From: Arthrobacter sp. zg-Y844
GTDB taxonomy: Bacteria > Actinomycetota > Actinomycetes > Actinomycetales > Micrococcaceae
Direction: 5' to 3'
Length of the DNA: 64,000 bases
Assembly (NCBI RefSeq): GCF_024385465.1
Contig: NZ_JANFLS010000005.1
Location: 62,001 to 126,000, forward strand
The notes beneath the pieces are model-generated. The model saw only the letters and a program-made list of their open reading frames with translations. It did not search any database and was not told the origin of the DNA. Positions 37,586 to 46,537 of the stretch are shown here, in pieces (positions within the stretch are counted from its first letter, which is position 1; every line of letters begins with the position of its first letter). A program made the position numbers and the translations under genes.

Positions 37586-39742
37586 CTAGGCCTTCAGCGC
37601 CAGCACGAACGGCAGCACCGCTTCGGCCCCTGCTTCCCGCAGCACCCGCCCGGCTTCGGTGAGGGTCCAGCGGCTGTCCGCGAAGTCGTCCACGAGCAGC
37701 ACCGGTCCGGGGTTCGCCGCGAACCAGGCGGCCCCTTCCGGAGGAACCGCAAACTGGTCCCAGACGGCGGCCAGCCGGAAGGCACTGTTGCCGCCGGGGC
37801 CGCCTGCGGGTCCGCCGTGCGGCAGTTGGAGCGTCCCCAGATACGGAATCCGGCCAAGCTCCGAGAGGCCGCTCGCGAGCGAGTCCACCAGCTGCGGCCG
37901 GGACCGGGACGGAATGGACACAATGGCCACCGGGCGTTCGGCCCAGCCCCACTGCGCCAGGACCTGCACGCAGCCGTGAAGCAGTGCCGAGTCCACCGGC
38001 ATGTCTTCGGCGCCCGGGGCGAAGATTTCCCGCAGCCGTCCGCCCCAGCCCAGGTCGGTCAGCCGGGCCAGGGCACGCCCGCTGGAAACCGTCCGGTCCG
38101 GCTTGATCTTGCCCTTGACCGGCACACCCAGCCGGTCCATGCCCGAGGGGTACATTCCGCGCGGATCCACCTCCACGCCAACCTTGTCCAACGCCTGGGC
38201 CGCGTTGTCGGTGGCCTCCGCCGCGACGTCGTCGCCGAACCAGCGGCCGGCACAGTTGTCGCAGCGCCCGCAGGGCGCGGCTGCCGGATCGTCGAGCTGC
38301 TGGGAAAGGAACTGCATGCGGCAGCCGGTGGTGCTCTCGTAATCGAGCATCGCCTGTTGTTCCTTCACCCGGGCAGCGGCAATGCGTTCATAGCGTTCCC
38401 GGTCGTAATGCCACGGCTGCCCGGTGCCCCGCCAGCCGCCGGACACCTTTTCGACGGCGCCGTCCACGGACAGGACCTTCAGCAGCAGTTCCAACGGCGA
38501 GCGCTTCAGGTTGACCCGGGTCTCCAGCACACCGACGGACAGCACCTCCCCGGAGGCCAGCTCGGAGAGCACCGCGGTGGCCGGACCCTCGGACGGCATG
38601 GAGGATGTTGCGAAGTACTGCCAGATATCACGGTCCTCCGCGCCCGGCAGCAGCAGCACATCGGCGTTCGGGGTGCCGCGGCCGGCACGACCCACCTGCT
38701 GGTAGTACGCCACCGGCGACGACGGCGCGCCCAGGTGGATCACGAAGCCCAGATCGGGTTTGTCGAAGCCCATGCCCAGCGCACTGGTGGCCACCAGCGC
38801 CTTTACCCGGTTCTCCTTCAGGGCGGCTTCGGCCTCTTCCCGGTCCGCGGGGTCGGTGCGGCCGGTGTAGGCAAGGACCGGATGTCCGGCCTTCTGCAGC
38901 AGCCGGGCGGTGTCTTCGGCGCCGGAGACGGTCAGCGCGTAGATGATGCCGCTGCCGGGCAGCTCGTCCAGGTGCGTCAGCAGCCAGGCCAGGCGCGCCT
39001 TGGGGTTGGGCAGCCGCAGGACACCGAGCCGCAGGGATTTGCGGGCCAGCGGGCCGCGGATGGTGAAGACGTCTTCGCCACCGGCGGCGAGCTGTTCCTC
39101 AATGTCCTTCACCACGCGGCTGTTGGCCGTGGCAGTGGTGGCCAGCACCGGAACCGTGGAGGGCAGCCGCTCAATCAGGTGGCGGATGCGGCGGTAGTCC
39201 GGACGGAAGTCATGGCCCCAGTCGGAGATGCAGTGCGCTTCGTCGATCACCAGCAGCCCGGAACGCCGGATCAGCTCGGGCAGGTGCTGCTCGCGGAACC
39301 CGGGGTTGTTCAACCGTTCCGGAGAAACCAGCAGCACATCCACCTGGTCGGCCTCGAGCTTCGCGGAAATGTCCTGCCACTCCAGCTGGTTGGCGGAGTT
39401 GATGGCCACGGCACGGACCCCGGCCCGCGCGGCGGCGGCCACCTGGTCCCGCATCAGCGCCAGCAGCGGGGAAACAATCAGCGTGGGACCTGCCCCCCGT
39501 GCCCGCAGCAGCAGGCTGGCGACGAAGTACACCGCGGACTTGCCCCAGCCGGTGCGCTGGACCACCAGGGCGCGGCGTCCGCCGGCCACCAGGGCCTCAA
39601 TGGCTTCGAACTGGTCCTGGTGGAACTCCGCGGAGTCATTGCCCACCAGCGCCCGCAGCAGCTCCACAGCCTCGCTGTGCAGCGAACGCGTGCTTTCGGA
39701 AACAGTGTCAGAAGCGGTGCCTTGCGTATCAGTGCTTTCCAT
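37586..39742 (-). CDS. recQ: RecQ-family DNA helicase with a C-terminal phosphoribosyltransferase-like domain
   Basis: A 718-residue ATP-dependent 3'-5' DNA helicase. The Q-like motif includes FHQDQFEAIEAL (near 38-49); Walker A is TGWGKSAVYF (about 62-71), the DEAH box LLVIDEAHCISDWGHDFRP (about 157-175), motif III ATTATAN (near 200) and motif VI QQVGRAGRG (near 345). A zinc-binding module ends in CGRCDNC (near 487-493). The last 160 residues are not a HRDC domain; VAIVSIPSRSRPQLVDSLA and VLLVDDFADSRWTLTEA resemble the ComF/type I phosphoribosyltransferase fold, the latter at the PRPP-binding loop. The ATG at 39742 is preferred to 39802. It probably acts in DNA repair; the role of the extra domain is unknown. 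Confidence 0.9.
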   Translation of the reverse strand: MESTDTQGTASDTVSESTRSLHSEAVELLRALVGNDSAEFHQDQFEAIEALVAGGRRALVVQRTGWGKSAVYFVASLLLRARGAGPTLIVSPLLALMRDQVAAAARAGVRAVAINSANQLEWQDISAKLEADQVDVLLVSPERLNNPGFREQHLPELIRRSGLLVIDEAHCISDWGHDFRPDYRRIRHLIERLPSTVPVLATTATANSRVVKDIEEQLAAGGEDVFTIRGPLARKSLRLGVLRLPNPKARLAWLLTHLDELPGSGIIYALTVSGAEDTARLLQKAGHPVLAYTGRTDPADREEAEAALKENRVKALVATSALGMGFDKPDLGFVIHLGAPSSPVAYYQQVGRAGRGTPNADVLLLPGAEDRDIWQYFATSSMPSEGPATAVLSELASGEVLSVGVLETRVNLKRSPLELLLKVLSVDGAVEKVSGGWRGTGQPWHYDRERYERIAAARVKEQQAMLDYESTTGCRMQFLSQQLDDPAAAPCGRCDNCAGRWFGDDVAAEATDNAAQALDKVGVEVDPRGMYPSGMDRLGVPVKGKIKPDRTVSSGRALARLTDLGWGGRLREIFAPGAEDMPVDSALLHGCVQVLAQWGWAERPVAIVSIPSRSRPQLVDSLASGLSELGRIPYLGTLQLPHGGPAGGPGGNSAFRLAAVWDQFAVPPEGAAWFAANPGPVLLVDDFADSRWTLTEAGRVLREAGAEAVLPFVLALKA

Positions 39743-39839
39743 ACCATCCACTATCCCAGCCCCTTGGAACTGTTCCCTGCACCGGATTTGAACTGTGGAC
39801 AAGACCGCCGCGGCGGGCGCCCCCTATAGACTGGCCAAC

Positions 39840-41246
39840 GTGAACAATGCATTCGACCTCTCCGCGTCCTTCAAGGCCTACGACGTCCGCGGCGTCGTGG
39901 GCGAGACCATCACCCCGCAGATCGTCGAGGCCGTAGGGGCCGCGTTTGTAGACGTCCAGGGCCTGTCCGGGCAGACGGTACTGGTTGGCGGTGACATGCG
40001 TCCGTCCTCTCCCGAGTTCATCCGCGACTTCGCGCGCGGCGCCACCTCCCGCGGCGCCGATGTGCTCCTGCTGGACCTGATTTCCACCGATGAGCTCTAC
40101 TACGCCTGCGGAGTGATGAATGCGGCCGGGGTGACCTTCACCGCAAGCCACAACCCGGCGCAGTACAACGGGATCAAGATGGCCAAGGCCGGCGCCGTGC
40201 CCATCTCCTCGGAGACCGGGCTCAAGGAGATCCAGGCCCTCGCCGAGCAGTACCTGAACGAGGGCGTCATTCCGGCGGCGGCGGCCACGGGTTCCATCTC
40301 CGTCCGGGACGTCCTGACCGACTACGCCAAGTACCTGCGCAACCTGGTGGACCTGTCCGGGATCCGGCCGCTGAAGGTAGTGGTGGATGCGGGCAACGGC
40401 ATGGCCGGCATGACCACCCCCGCAGTGCTCGGCGACAGCATCCTGCCCGGGCTGCCCCTGGACATTGTTCCCCTCTACTTTGAACTGGACGGGTCCTTCC
40501 CGAACCACCCGGCCAACCCGCTGGAGCCGGAGAACCTGCGGGACCTGCAGGCCGCCGTCGTCGAACACGGCGCCGACATCGGCCTCGCCTTCGACGGCGA
40601 CGCCGACCGCTGCTTCGTGATCGACGAAAAGGGCGAGCCGGTCAGCCCCTCCGCCGTCACCGCCCTGGTCGCACGCCGCGAGATCGCCCGGGCCAAGGCC
40701 GCCGGCGAAGAGACACCCGTGATCATCCACAACCTGATCACCTCCCGCGCCGTGCCCGAACTGGTGGCGCACGACGGCGGCCGTGCCGTCCGCACCCGGG
40801 TGGGCCACTCCTTCATCAAGGCAGTGATGGCCAGCGAGGGGGCCGTCTTCGGCGGCGAGCACTCCGCCCACTACTACTTCCGCGACTTCTACAACGCCGA
40901 CACCGGCATGCTTGCGGCCATGCACGTGCTCGCGGCCCTGGGCGAGCAGCCCCGCAGCCTCTCGGATCTGGCCCGCGAGTACGAGCCGTACATCTCCTCC
41001 GGCGAAGTGAACTCCCGGGTCGAGGACGTCCCGGCCGCCGTTGCCCGCGTCCGCGCCGAATTCGAGCGCGACGGCGTCACGGTGGACACCCTCGACGGTG
41101 TGACGTTCACCGCCGACGACGGCTCGTGGTGGTTCAACCTCCGCGCGTCCAACACCGAACCCTTCCTGCGTCTGAACGCTGAAGCAGAGGATCTGCCCAC
41201 CATGGAGCGGGTCCGCGACCACGTATTGAAACTAGTAAGGAAATAA
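39840..41246 (+). CDS. manB: Phosphomannomutase/phosphoglucomutase
   Basis: A 468-residue alpha-D-phosphohexomutase interconverting hexose 6- and 1-phosphates for GDP-mannose or glucan precursors. The phosphoserine loop is TASHNPAQYNGIKMAKAG (Ser near residue 102), the metal-binding loop AFDGDADRCFVID (near 250), the sugar-binding loop GGEHSAHYYFRDF (near 339-351) and the phosphate-binding loop RASNTEPFLRLNAE (near 436-449). The start is uncertain: the GTG at 39840 gives the usual family N-terminus (NNAFDLSASFKAYDVRG), with TATAGA 9 nt before it suggesting a leaderless message; a GTG at 39795 would add 15 residues. The next gene follows after 2 nt. Confidence 0.93.
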   Translation: MNNAFDLSASFKAYDVRGVVGETITPQIVEAVGAAFVDVQGLSGQTVLVGGDMRPSSPEFIRDFARGATSRGADVLLLDLISTDELYYACGVMNAAGVTFTASHNPAQYNGIKMAKAGAVPISSETGLKEIQALAEQYLNEGVIPAAAATGSISVRDVLTDYAKYLRNLVDLSGIRPLKVVVDAGNGMAGMTTPAVLGDSILPGLPLDIVPLYFELDGSFPNHPANPLEPENLRDLQAAVVEHGADIGLAFDGDADRCFVIDEKGEPVSPSAVTALVARREIARAKAAGEETPVIIHNLITSRAVPELVAHDGGRAVRTRVGHSFIKAVMASEGAVFGGEHSAHYYFRDFYNADTGMLAAMHVLAALGEQPRSLSDLAREYEPYISSGEVNSRVEDVPAAVARVRAEFERDGVTVDTLDGVTFTADDGSWWFNLRASNTEPFLRLNAEAEDLPTMERVRDHVLKLVRK

Positions 41247-41248
41247 CA

Positions 41249-41701
41249 ATGGCTGATGTAGAACTGAACGGATCAGAGCCCTCCGCCGAGGTCCAGGAGG
41301 ACCTGAACTCCCTGCTGGGCACCGCCCTCGGCGTGACGCAGGAGCAGCTTGAGGCGCAGGGTGCGTTCCTGCCGGCCGCGCTCGTGGTGCAGAACGACGG
41401 CGAACTGCGGATGATCGCCGTCGCCCCCGAGGACAGCGACGAGGACCTGGATGCGGACTCGATGATCGAGGACCTTTACACGGTGCTGACCGAGCAGAAG
41501 GGCGAAAACCGCGCGGTCGCCGTGTTCTCCGACATCCACCTGCCGGAGGAAAACACCGACGCCATCCACATCGTCACCGAACACTCCGAAGGCGTCTGCA
41601 TCTCCGCCATCCAGACCTACTCGGAGCAGGACGGCGAGTGGACGTTCAACGAACCCATCTGGGAGGGCGGCGAGCCCATCGTCTGGGCCGACGCTGAGTA
41701 A
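41249..41701 (+). CDS. Acidic protein of unknown function in operon with manB
   Basis: A 150-residue strongly acidic soluble protein with no recognised family. It has alternating strands and helices, such as AALVVQNDGELRMIAVAPED (about 43-62), SMIEDLYTVLTEQKGENRAVAVF and AIHIVTEHSEGVCISAIQTY, and ends in EGGEPIVWADAE. The start follows the manB stop by 2 nt (TAACAATG), implying translational coupling and joint expression. It ends at a strong terminator. A regulatory or accessory role in sugar-phosphate metabolism is possible but unsupported. Confidence 0.85.
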   Translation: MADVELNGSEPSAEVQEDLNSLLGTALGVTQEQLEAQGAFLPAALVVQNDGELRMIAVAPEDSDEDLDADSMIEDLYTVLTEQKGENRAVAVFSDIHLPEENTDAIHIVTEHSEGVCISAIQTYSEQDGEWTFNEPIWEGGEPIVWADAE

Positions 41702-41716
41702 CCAGCCCTAGCACTG

Positions 41717-41760
41717 TAAAAGGGAAGCCCCGCCGGCGTTTCGGCGGGGCTTCCCTTTTA
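41717..41760. terminator. Bidirectional terminator between the manB operon and pckG
   Basis: A perfect 19-bp stem TAAAAGGGAAGCCCCGCCG / CGGCGGGGCTTCCCTTTTA with loop GCGTTT. Confidence 0.93.
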
Positions 41761-41768
41761 CCTGCGGG

Positions 41769-43655
41769 TCAGGCGGTGGCGAAGCGGTCCTTCAGCTCGG
41801 CCAGCCGGTCCTTCAGTTCCTGCGGCAGGGTGGGACCGAAGCGGTGGTACCACTCGTCGATGCCGTCCAGCTCGGTGGCCCACTCCTGCGGATCCACGCG
41901 GACGGCCTGCTCCACGTCCTCGGGGGTCATGTCCAGGCCGGTGAGGTCAATGGAATCCCCCGTGGGCACAAACCCGATGGGGGTTTCCACCGCATCCGCC
42001 TTGCCCTCGAGGCGTTCAATGACCCACTTGAGCACCCTGGCGTTGTCGCCGAAGCCCGGCCAGGCGAACCCGCCGTCGGCCGTGCGGCGGAACCAGTTGA
42101 CCAGGAAGATCTTCGGCAGCTTCTCCTGGTTGGCTTTGCCGCTGAGTTCGATCCAGTGCCGCAGGTAGTCGCCGGCGTCGTACCCCATGAACGGAAGCAT
42201 GGCCATCGGATCGCGCCGGACCACGCCCACCTGTCCGGCGGCGGCAGCGGTGGTTTCGGAGGACAGCGTGGAGCCCATGAAGATCCCGCTGGCCCAGTCG
42301 CGGGCCTCCGTCACCAGGGGAACGGTGGTCTTGCGGCGCCCGCCGAACAGGATGGCCGAGACCGGAACCCCGTTCGGTGAGTGGTATTCGTCTGCCAGCA
42401 TGTCGATCTGGTCGATCGGCGTGCAGAAGCGCGAGTTCGGATGCGCTGCCGGGCGGCCGGCGTCGGGCGTCCATTCCTGCCCGAGCCAGTCGGTGAGGTG
42501 CGCCGGCGCCTCATCCGTCATGCCTTCCCACCAGACACCGCCGTCGTCGGTGAGTGCCACGTTGGTGAAGATGGAGTTGCCCTTGGCGATGGCACGCATG
42601 GCATTGGGGTTGGTACTCCAGCCGGTGCCGGGAGCGACACCGAAGAGGCCCGCCTCCGGGTTCACCGCACGCAGTTCGCCTTCTTTGCCGAACCGCATCC
42701 AGGTGATGTCATCACCCAGGGTTTCGACCTTCCAGCCCTCGATGGTCGGGTCCAGGAGCGCCAGGTTGGTTTTGCCGCAGGCCGAGGGGAAGGCGGCGGA
42801 GACGTAGTAGTCCTTCTTCTCCGGGCTGGTGAGCTTGAGGATGAGCATGTGCTCGGCCAGCCAGCCTTCGTCCCGGGCCATGATGGAGGCAATGCGCAGG
42901 GCGTAGCATTTCTTGCCCAGCAGCGCGTTGCCGCCGTAGCCCGAACCGTAGGACCAGATGGAGCGGTCCTCGGGGAAATGCACGATCCACTTCTCGTCGC
43001 TGCAGGGCCAGGTGACGTCCTCTTCGCCCTCGGCCAGCGGGAAGCCTACCGAGTGGAGTGCCGGCACGAAGAAGGCGTCCAGCTCTTCCATCTTGCGCAG
43101 CACGTCGGTGCCGATGTTGGCCATGATGCGCATGGAGGCGACCACGTAGGCGCTGTCGGTGATTTCGACGCCGAACTTCGGGTCTTCCGCGGCCAGGTGG
43201 CCCATCACGAAGGGCACCACGTACATGGTGCGCCCGCGCATGGAACCGGCGAAGAGGCCGTTGAGCTTGGCCCGCATCTCGCCCGGGTCTATCCAGTTAT
43301 TGGTGAAGCCGGCGTCTTCGCGCTTTTCGGAGCAGATGAAGGTCTGCTCTTCGACCCGGGCCACGTCCTTGGGGTCCGAGAAGGCAGCAAAGGAATTCGG
43401 GAAGGTCTCGGGGTTCAGCCGCACCAGGGTGCCCGCATCCACGAGTTCATTCGTGAGGGCCCGGTTTTCCTCTTCGGAACCGTCGACCCAGTACACGCGG
43501 TCAGGCTGCGTCAGCTCGGCTACTTCTTTTACCCACGCAAGGAGGGCCTGGTGGGTGGTGGGTGCAGCAGCCTCTCCCGTGGTGCTGTCCAGCGGCTGGC
43601 TTGCAGCATTCTCGCCGTTCTCATCAAGAACTAGCTGACGCGCGTCATGGCCCAT
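41769..43655 (-). CDS. pckG: Phosphoenolpyruvate carboxykinase (GTP)
   Basis: A 628-residue GTP-dependent PEPCK that converts oxaloacetate and GTP to PEP, CO2 and GDP at the entry to gluconeogenesis. The P-loop/active site segment is [17 protein letters not shown] (about residues 285-301), with the reactive Cys of the GTP class. Metal-site region [10 protein letters not shown] (about 311-320) and guanine-binding segments [19 protein letters not shown] (about 525-543) are present. The start at 43655 has GAAGGGAAGAG as ribosome site. Monocistronic; a CRP/GlxR-type box lies 147-162 nt upstream, consistent with carbon-source control. Confidence 0.96.
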   Translation of the reverse strand: MGHDARQLVLDENGENAASQPLDSTTGEAAAPTTHQALLAWVKEVAELTQPDRVYWVDGSEEENRALTNELVDAGTLVRLNPETFPNSFAAFSDPKDVARVEEQTFICSEKREDAGFTNNWIDPGEMRAKLNGLFAGSMRGRTMYVVPFVMGHLAAEDPKFGVEITDSAYVVASMRIMANIGTDVLRKMEELDAFFVPALHSVGFPLAEGEEDVTWPCSDEKWIVHFPEDRSIWSYGSGYGGNALLGKKCYALRIASIMARDEGWLAEHMLILKLTSPEKKDYYVSAAFPSACGKTNLALLDPTIEGWKVETLGDDITWMRFGKEGELRAVNPEAGLFGVAPGTGWSTNPNAMRAIAKGNSIFTNVALTDDGGVWWEGMTDEAPAHLTDWLGQEWTPDAGRPAAHPNSRFCTPIDQIDMLADEYHSPNGVPVSAILFGGRRKTTVPLVTEARDWASGIFMGSTLSSETTAAAAGQVGVVRRDPMAMLPFMGYDAGDYLRHWIELSGKANQEKLPKIFLVNWFRRTADGGFAWPGFGDNARVLKWVIERLEGKADAVETPIGFVPTGDSIDLTGLDMTPEDVEQAVRVDPQEWATELDGIDEWYHRFGPTLPQELKDRLAELKDRFATA

Positions 43656-43801
43656 GACTCTTCCCTTCGTTGGGTCAGTGGTGTGTTTTGATGCTAGTTG
43701 TGCCTTTCGGGACGCTTTGCCGGTAAAGATCGCACCTTTATTGCCGCATTCGTGATCGGTCCCACAAATCCAAGAGAATCAGGGCCTCCAGCCTACTCCA
43801 A

Positions 43802-43817
43802 TGTGACCAAGGTCACG
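43802..43817. promoter_or_regulatory. CRP/GlxR-type box upstream of pckG
   Basis: TGTGACCAAGGTCACG fits TGTGA-N6-TCACA with one mismatch and contains a 14-bp palindrome with centre AA. It is followed by a second perfect palindrome TAGACCGGTCTA (43818-43829). It lies in the 303-nt region 43656-43958 between pckG and tRNA-Arg, which holds no gene. Confidence 0.6.
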
Positions 43818-43958
43818 TAGACCGGTCTAGTGACACAGACGACATGCTTCTCGATTGGTGTTGCCCTCAAAAGCCCGCTATAGTTATCTACGGCCAAACA
43901 GCCACGGAAGAACTTGAAAGAAACCGATGAGAATCGGTTTTGATACAATAGTTCTTAT

Positions 43959-44034
43959 GCGTGCGTAGCTCAACGGATAGAGCATCTGACTACGGATCAG
44001 AAGGTTGGGGGTTCGAATCCCTTCGCGCGCACCA
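43959..44034 (+). tRNA. tRNA-Arg (anticodon ACG)
   Basis: A 76-nt cloverleaf: acceptor GCGTGCG/CGCGCGC (one G-U), anticodon arm CTGA-CTACGGA-TCAG with anticodon ACG, T-loop GGTTCGAATCC, discriminator A and encoded CCA. A34 would be deaminated to inosine by TadA, which is encoded at 51987. Confidence 0.97.
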
Positions 44035-44039
44035 CTCGG

Positions 44040-44074
44040 ACCCGGTCCGATCAGGACAACTGATCGGGCCGGGT
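44040..44074 (+). terminator. Terminator of tRNA-Arg
   Basis: A 15-bp stem ACCCGGTCCGATCAG / CTGATCGGGCCGGGT with one G-U pair, loop GACAA, then TTTTT. Confidence 0.92.
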
Positions 44075-44192
44075 TTTTTGTTGTCTCTGGATACCCACTC
44101 CTGCCCTGCGTAGGGTGGTCGGTAAGCAACCGGGCCGGCAGCCTGCGCCGGAAGGCCTTTCCCGCAGCGGCCGGACCCCTAAGGACGCCGGT

Positions 44193-44924
44193 ATGCCCAG
44201 TCCGAATTCCACGCAGCTGCCCTCGGTACTCATAGACCTGGTGCTGGAGAGCCCGGATGTGCAGGATTTCCTCAACAGGTCAGCAGTCCTGGCCTCCCGC
44301 GAATTCTCCGGGCCGGACGGCCCCGTCTCCTGCGCCGTGACGCTCCTGCACAAATCCCGGCCCCGTGTCGTTGCCAGCAGCAGCGAGGAGGCCAGGCACC
44401 TGGATGAGATCCAGTATTCCTACGGCGATGGCCCCTGCCTCACCGCAGCACGCAGCGGCACAACGGTCCTTGTGAAGGACCTGGCCGCCGAGCAGCGCTG
44501 GCCGGGCTACACCAGCGAGGTTTCCCGTCACGGCCTGCGCTCCATCCTCGCCGTGCCCATTGCCCTGTCCGGCGACTACCTCAGCGCCCTGAACCTGTAC
44601 GCAGACCGCGAAAACGCCTTTCCCGACGCCACGGTGCAGGCGGCTGAGAGTTTTGCCCGGCACGCTGCGGCAGCCGTACGGCTGGCCATCCGCATTACCG
44701 ACACAACCGCAAGGGCAGAGGACCTTGTGGCCGCCATGCGTTCCCGCACCAGCATCGATATTGCCATCGGCATCATCATGGGACAGAGCCGCTGCTCCCA
44801 GCAGCAGGCCTTCGATGTCCTGCGTGCAGCCTCCAGCCACCGGAACATGAAACTGCGCGAGGTCGCCGAATCCGTGGTGGCCTCGGTGAACGGACGACCC
44901 GCAGAAACGTATTTCGACGGGTAG
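44193..44924 (+). CDS. GAF and ANTAR domain antitermination regulator
   Basis: A 243-residue cytosolic signalling protein. The N-terminal GAF domain (about residues 20-165) contains SYGDGPCLTAARSGTTVLVK and HGLRSILAVPIAL; the C-terminal ANTAR domain (about 180-235) contains DIAIGIIMGQSRCSQQQAFD and LREVAESVVASV. ANTAR domains bind paired hexanucleotide hairpins in nascent RNA and prevent termination, and GAF senses a small ligand or partner. The ATG at 44193 is chosen after AAGGAC; the frame from 44115 overlaps tRNA terminator sequence. Its target RNAs are unknown. Confidence 0.9.
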   Translation: MPSPNSTQLPSVLIDLVLESPDVQDFLNRSAVLASREFSGPDGPVSCAVTLLHKSRPRVVASSSEEARHLDEIQYSYGDGPCLTAARSGTTVLVKDLAAEQRWPGYTSEVSRHGLRSILAVPIALSGDYLSALNLYADRENAFPDATVQAAESFARHAAAAVRLAIRITDTTARAEDLVAAMRSRTSIDIAIGIIMGQSRCSQQQAFDVLRAASSHRNMKLREVAESVVASVNGRPAETYFDG

Positions 44925-44974
44925 GACAAGCTACCCGGTTGCTCCGCTCCCGCCGCGGTGCAAGGCTCATGTCC

Positions 44975-46402
44975 ATGACTGAGACTCTGCAGACCGACGT
45001 AGTGGTGATTGGTGCAGGTGCCGTGGGAGAGAATGCGGCAGACCGCATTGTCCGCGGCGGGCTGGCCGCCGTCCTGGTGGAAGCGGCCCTGGTGGGCGGC
45101 GAATGCTCCTACTGGGCCTGCATGCCCTCCAAGGCGCTCCTGCGGCCCGGCACGGCACTGAAGGAAGCACAGTCGCTGGCAGGTTCACGTGAGGCGGTCA
45201 CCGGCACGCTGGACGCCGACGCCGTCCTGGAGCGCCGGAACTCGTTCACCTCCAACTGGGATGATGCAGGCCAGGCCGAGTGGGTCGCAGGCGCCGGCAT
45301 TGAACTGGTCCGCGGCCGGGCACGGCTCACGGGAGAACGCGAGGTGGAAGTGGCCGCCAACGACGGCCGGACCCTGCGGATCTCCGCGCGGCACGCCGTC
45401 GTCCTCGCCACCGGCTCCACCCCGTCCGTTCCACCGATCGAGGGCCTGGATACCACTGAGTACTGGGGCACCCGGGACGCCACCTCCGCCACCGGGATTC
45501 CCGGCCGCCTGGTCGTCATCGGCGGCGGGGTGTCCGGCGTCGAACTGGCGCAGGCCTACGCGCGCCTGGGCTCGAAGGTAACGCTGCTGGCCCGGCACGA
45601 CATCCTGGGCTCCTTCCCCGACCCGGTACGTACGCTGGTGCGGGAAGGACTCGAGGCTGACGGCGTCGACGTGCGCACTTCCGCCTCCCCCGCGTCCGTG
45701 CGGAAGTCCGACGACGGCGGCGTGGAAGTATCGCTCGAGGGCGGCGACACCGTGGGCGGGGACCGGCTGCTGGTTTCCACCGGGCGCCGCCCTGCCCTGG
45801 ACGGGCTGGGCCTTGAGGACATCGGCCTGGCCCCGAAGGCGCTGGACACCGACGATTCCGGCCGGGTGCTGGGCGTCGACGGCGGATGGCTGTACGCCGT
45901 GGGGGACGCCGCGGGGAAGGTGCTGCTCACCCATCAGGGCAAATACGAGGCGCGGGCAACCGGCGACGTGATCGCTGCGCGGGCCAGGCAGGAACCCGGC
46001 AGCGCCGAACCTGCTGACTGGAGCCGGTACACGGCAACCGCAGACCATTACGCCGTGCCGCAGGTGGTGTTTACCGACCCGGAAGCGGCGATGGTCGGGC
46101 GGACTCTCGAGCAGGCCCGGGCTGACGGCGTCAACGCCTCGGAAACATCGCTGGAAATCGCCGTCGCCGGCTCCTCGCTGTATGCGGACAACTACCGCGG
46201 CTGGGCTCAGATGGTCGTGGACGAGGACCGGCGAGTGCTGGTCGGGGTGACCTTCGTGGGACCGGGCGTCTCGGAACTGCTGCAGGCGGCAACGATTGCC
46301 GTCGCCGGCGAGGTGCCGCTGGACCGCCTCTGGCATGCCGTGCCCGCGTACCCCACCATCAGCGAGGTGTGGCTCCGGCTGTTGGAAAAGTACGGTCTCT
46401 GA
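44975..46402 (+). CDS. Flavoprotein disulfide reductase family protein
   Basis: A 475-residue FAD/NAD(P)-dependent oxidoreductase related to lipoamide dehydrogenase and mercuric reductase. FAD motif VVVIGAGAVGENAADRIVRG (residues 9-28); redox disulfide GGECSYWACMPSK with Cys44 and Cys49 in a C-x4-C arrangement; NAD(P) motif LVVIGGGVSGVELAQAYARLG near 178-198; second FAD motif LYAVGDAAG near 309-317. The C-terminal active-site segment reads HAVPAYPTISE: Tyr459 occupies the place of the catalytic His of the usual HAHPT-x-SE, while the paired Glu464 is kept. The true substrate is therefore doubtful. The ATG at 44975 suits the AAGG spacing better than that at 44969. Confidence 0.88.
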   Translation: MTETLQTDVVVIGAGAVGENAADRIVRGGLAAVLVEAALVGGECSYWACMPSKALLRPGTALKEAQSLAGSREAVTGTLDADAVLERRNSFTSNWDDAGQAEWVAGAGIELVRGRARLTGEREVEVAANDGRTLRISARHAVVLATGSTPSVPPIEGLDTTEYWGTRDATSATGIPGRLVVIGGGVSGVELAQAYARLGSKVTLLARHDILGSFPDPVRTLVREGLEADGVDVRTSASPASVRKSDDGGVEVSLEGGDTVGGDRLLVSTGRRPALDGLGLEDIGLAPKALDTDDSGRVLGVDGGWLYAVGDAAGKVLLTHQGKYEARATGDVIAARARQEPGSAEPADWSRYTATADHYAVPQVVFTDPEAAMVGRTLEQARADGVNASETSLEIAVAGSSLYADNYRGWAQMVVDEDRRVLVGVTFVGPGVSELLQAATIAVAGEVPLDRLWHAVPAYPTISEVWLRLLEKYGL

Positions 46403-46445
46403 CGTCATGCCGGTCCCGTTGTGGCAGACCTCTCCGCACCCCTAT

Positions 46446-46475
46446 TTGGACTGACTAGTCAGTTTCCCGTAGGTT
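46446..46475 (+). promoter_or_regulatory. Promoter with an overlapping TetR-type operator
   Basis: -35 TTGGAC (46446-46451), 18-nt spacer, -10 TAGGTT (46470-46475). The perfect 14-bp palindrome ACTGACTAGTCAGT (46450-46463) overlaps the -35 and spacer and looks like a TetR-family operator, so binding would block RNA polymerase. It drives the pseudo-ATPase/YhgE pair. No TetR gene is present in the window. Confidence 0.6.
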
Positions 46476-46537
46476 GACAGATGCGCCTCTAAAGCGTGCC
46501 AGGCGCACCGCGACCCTAAGGACCCAAGGCGAAGACC

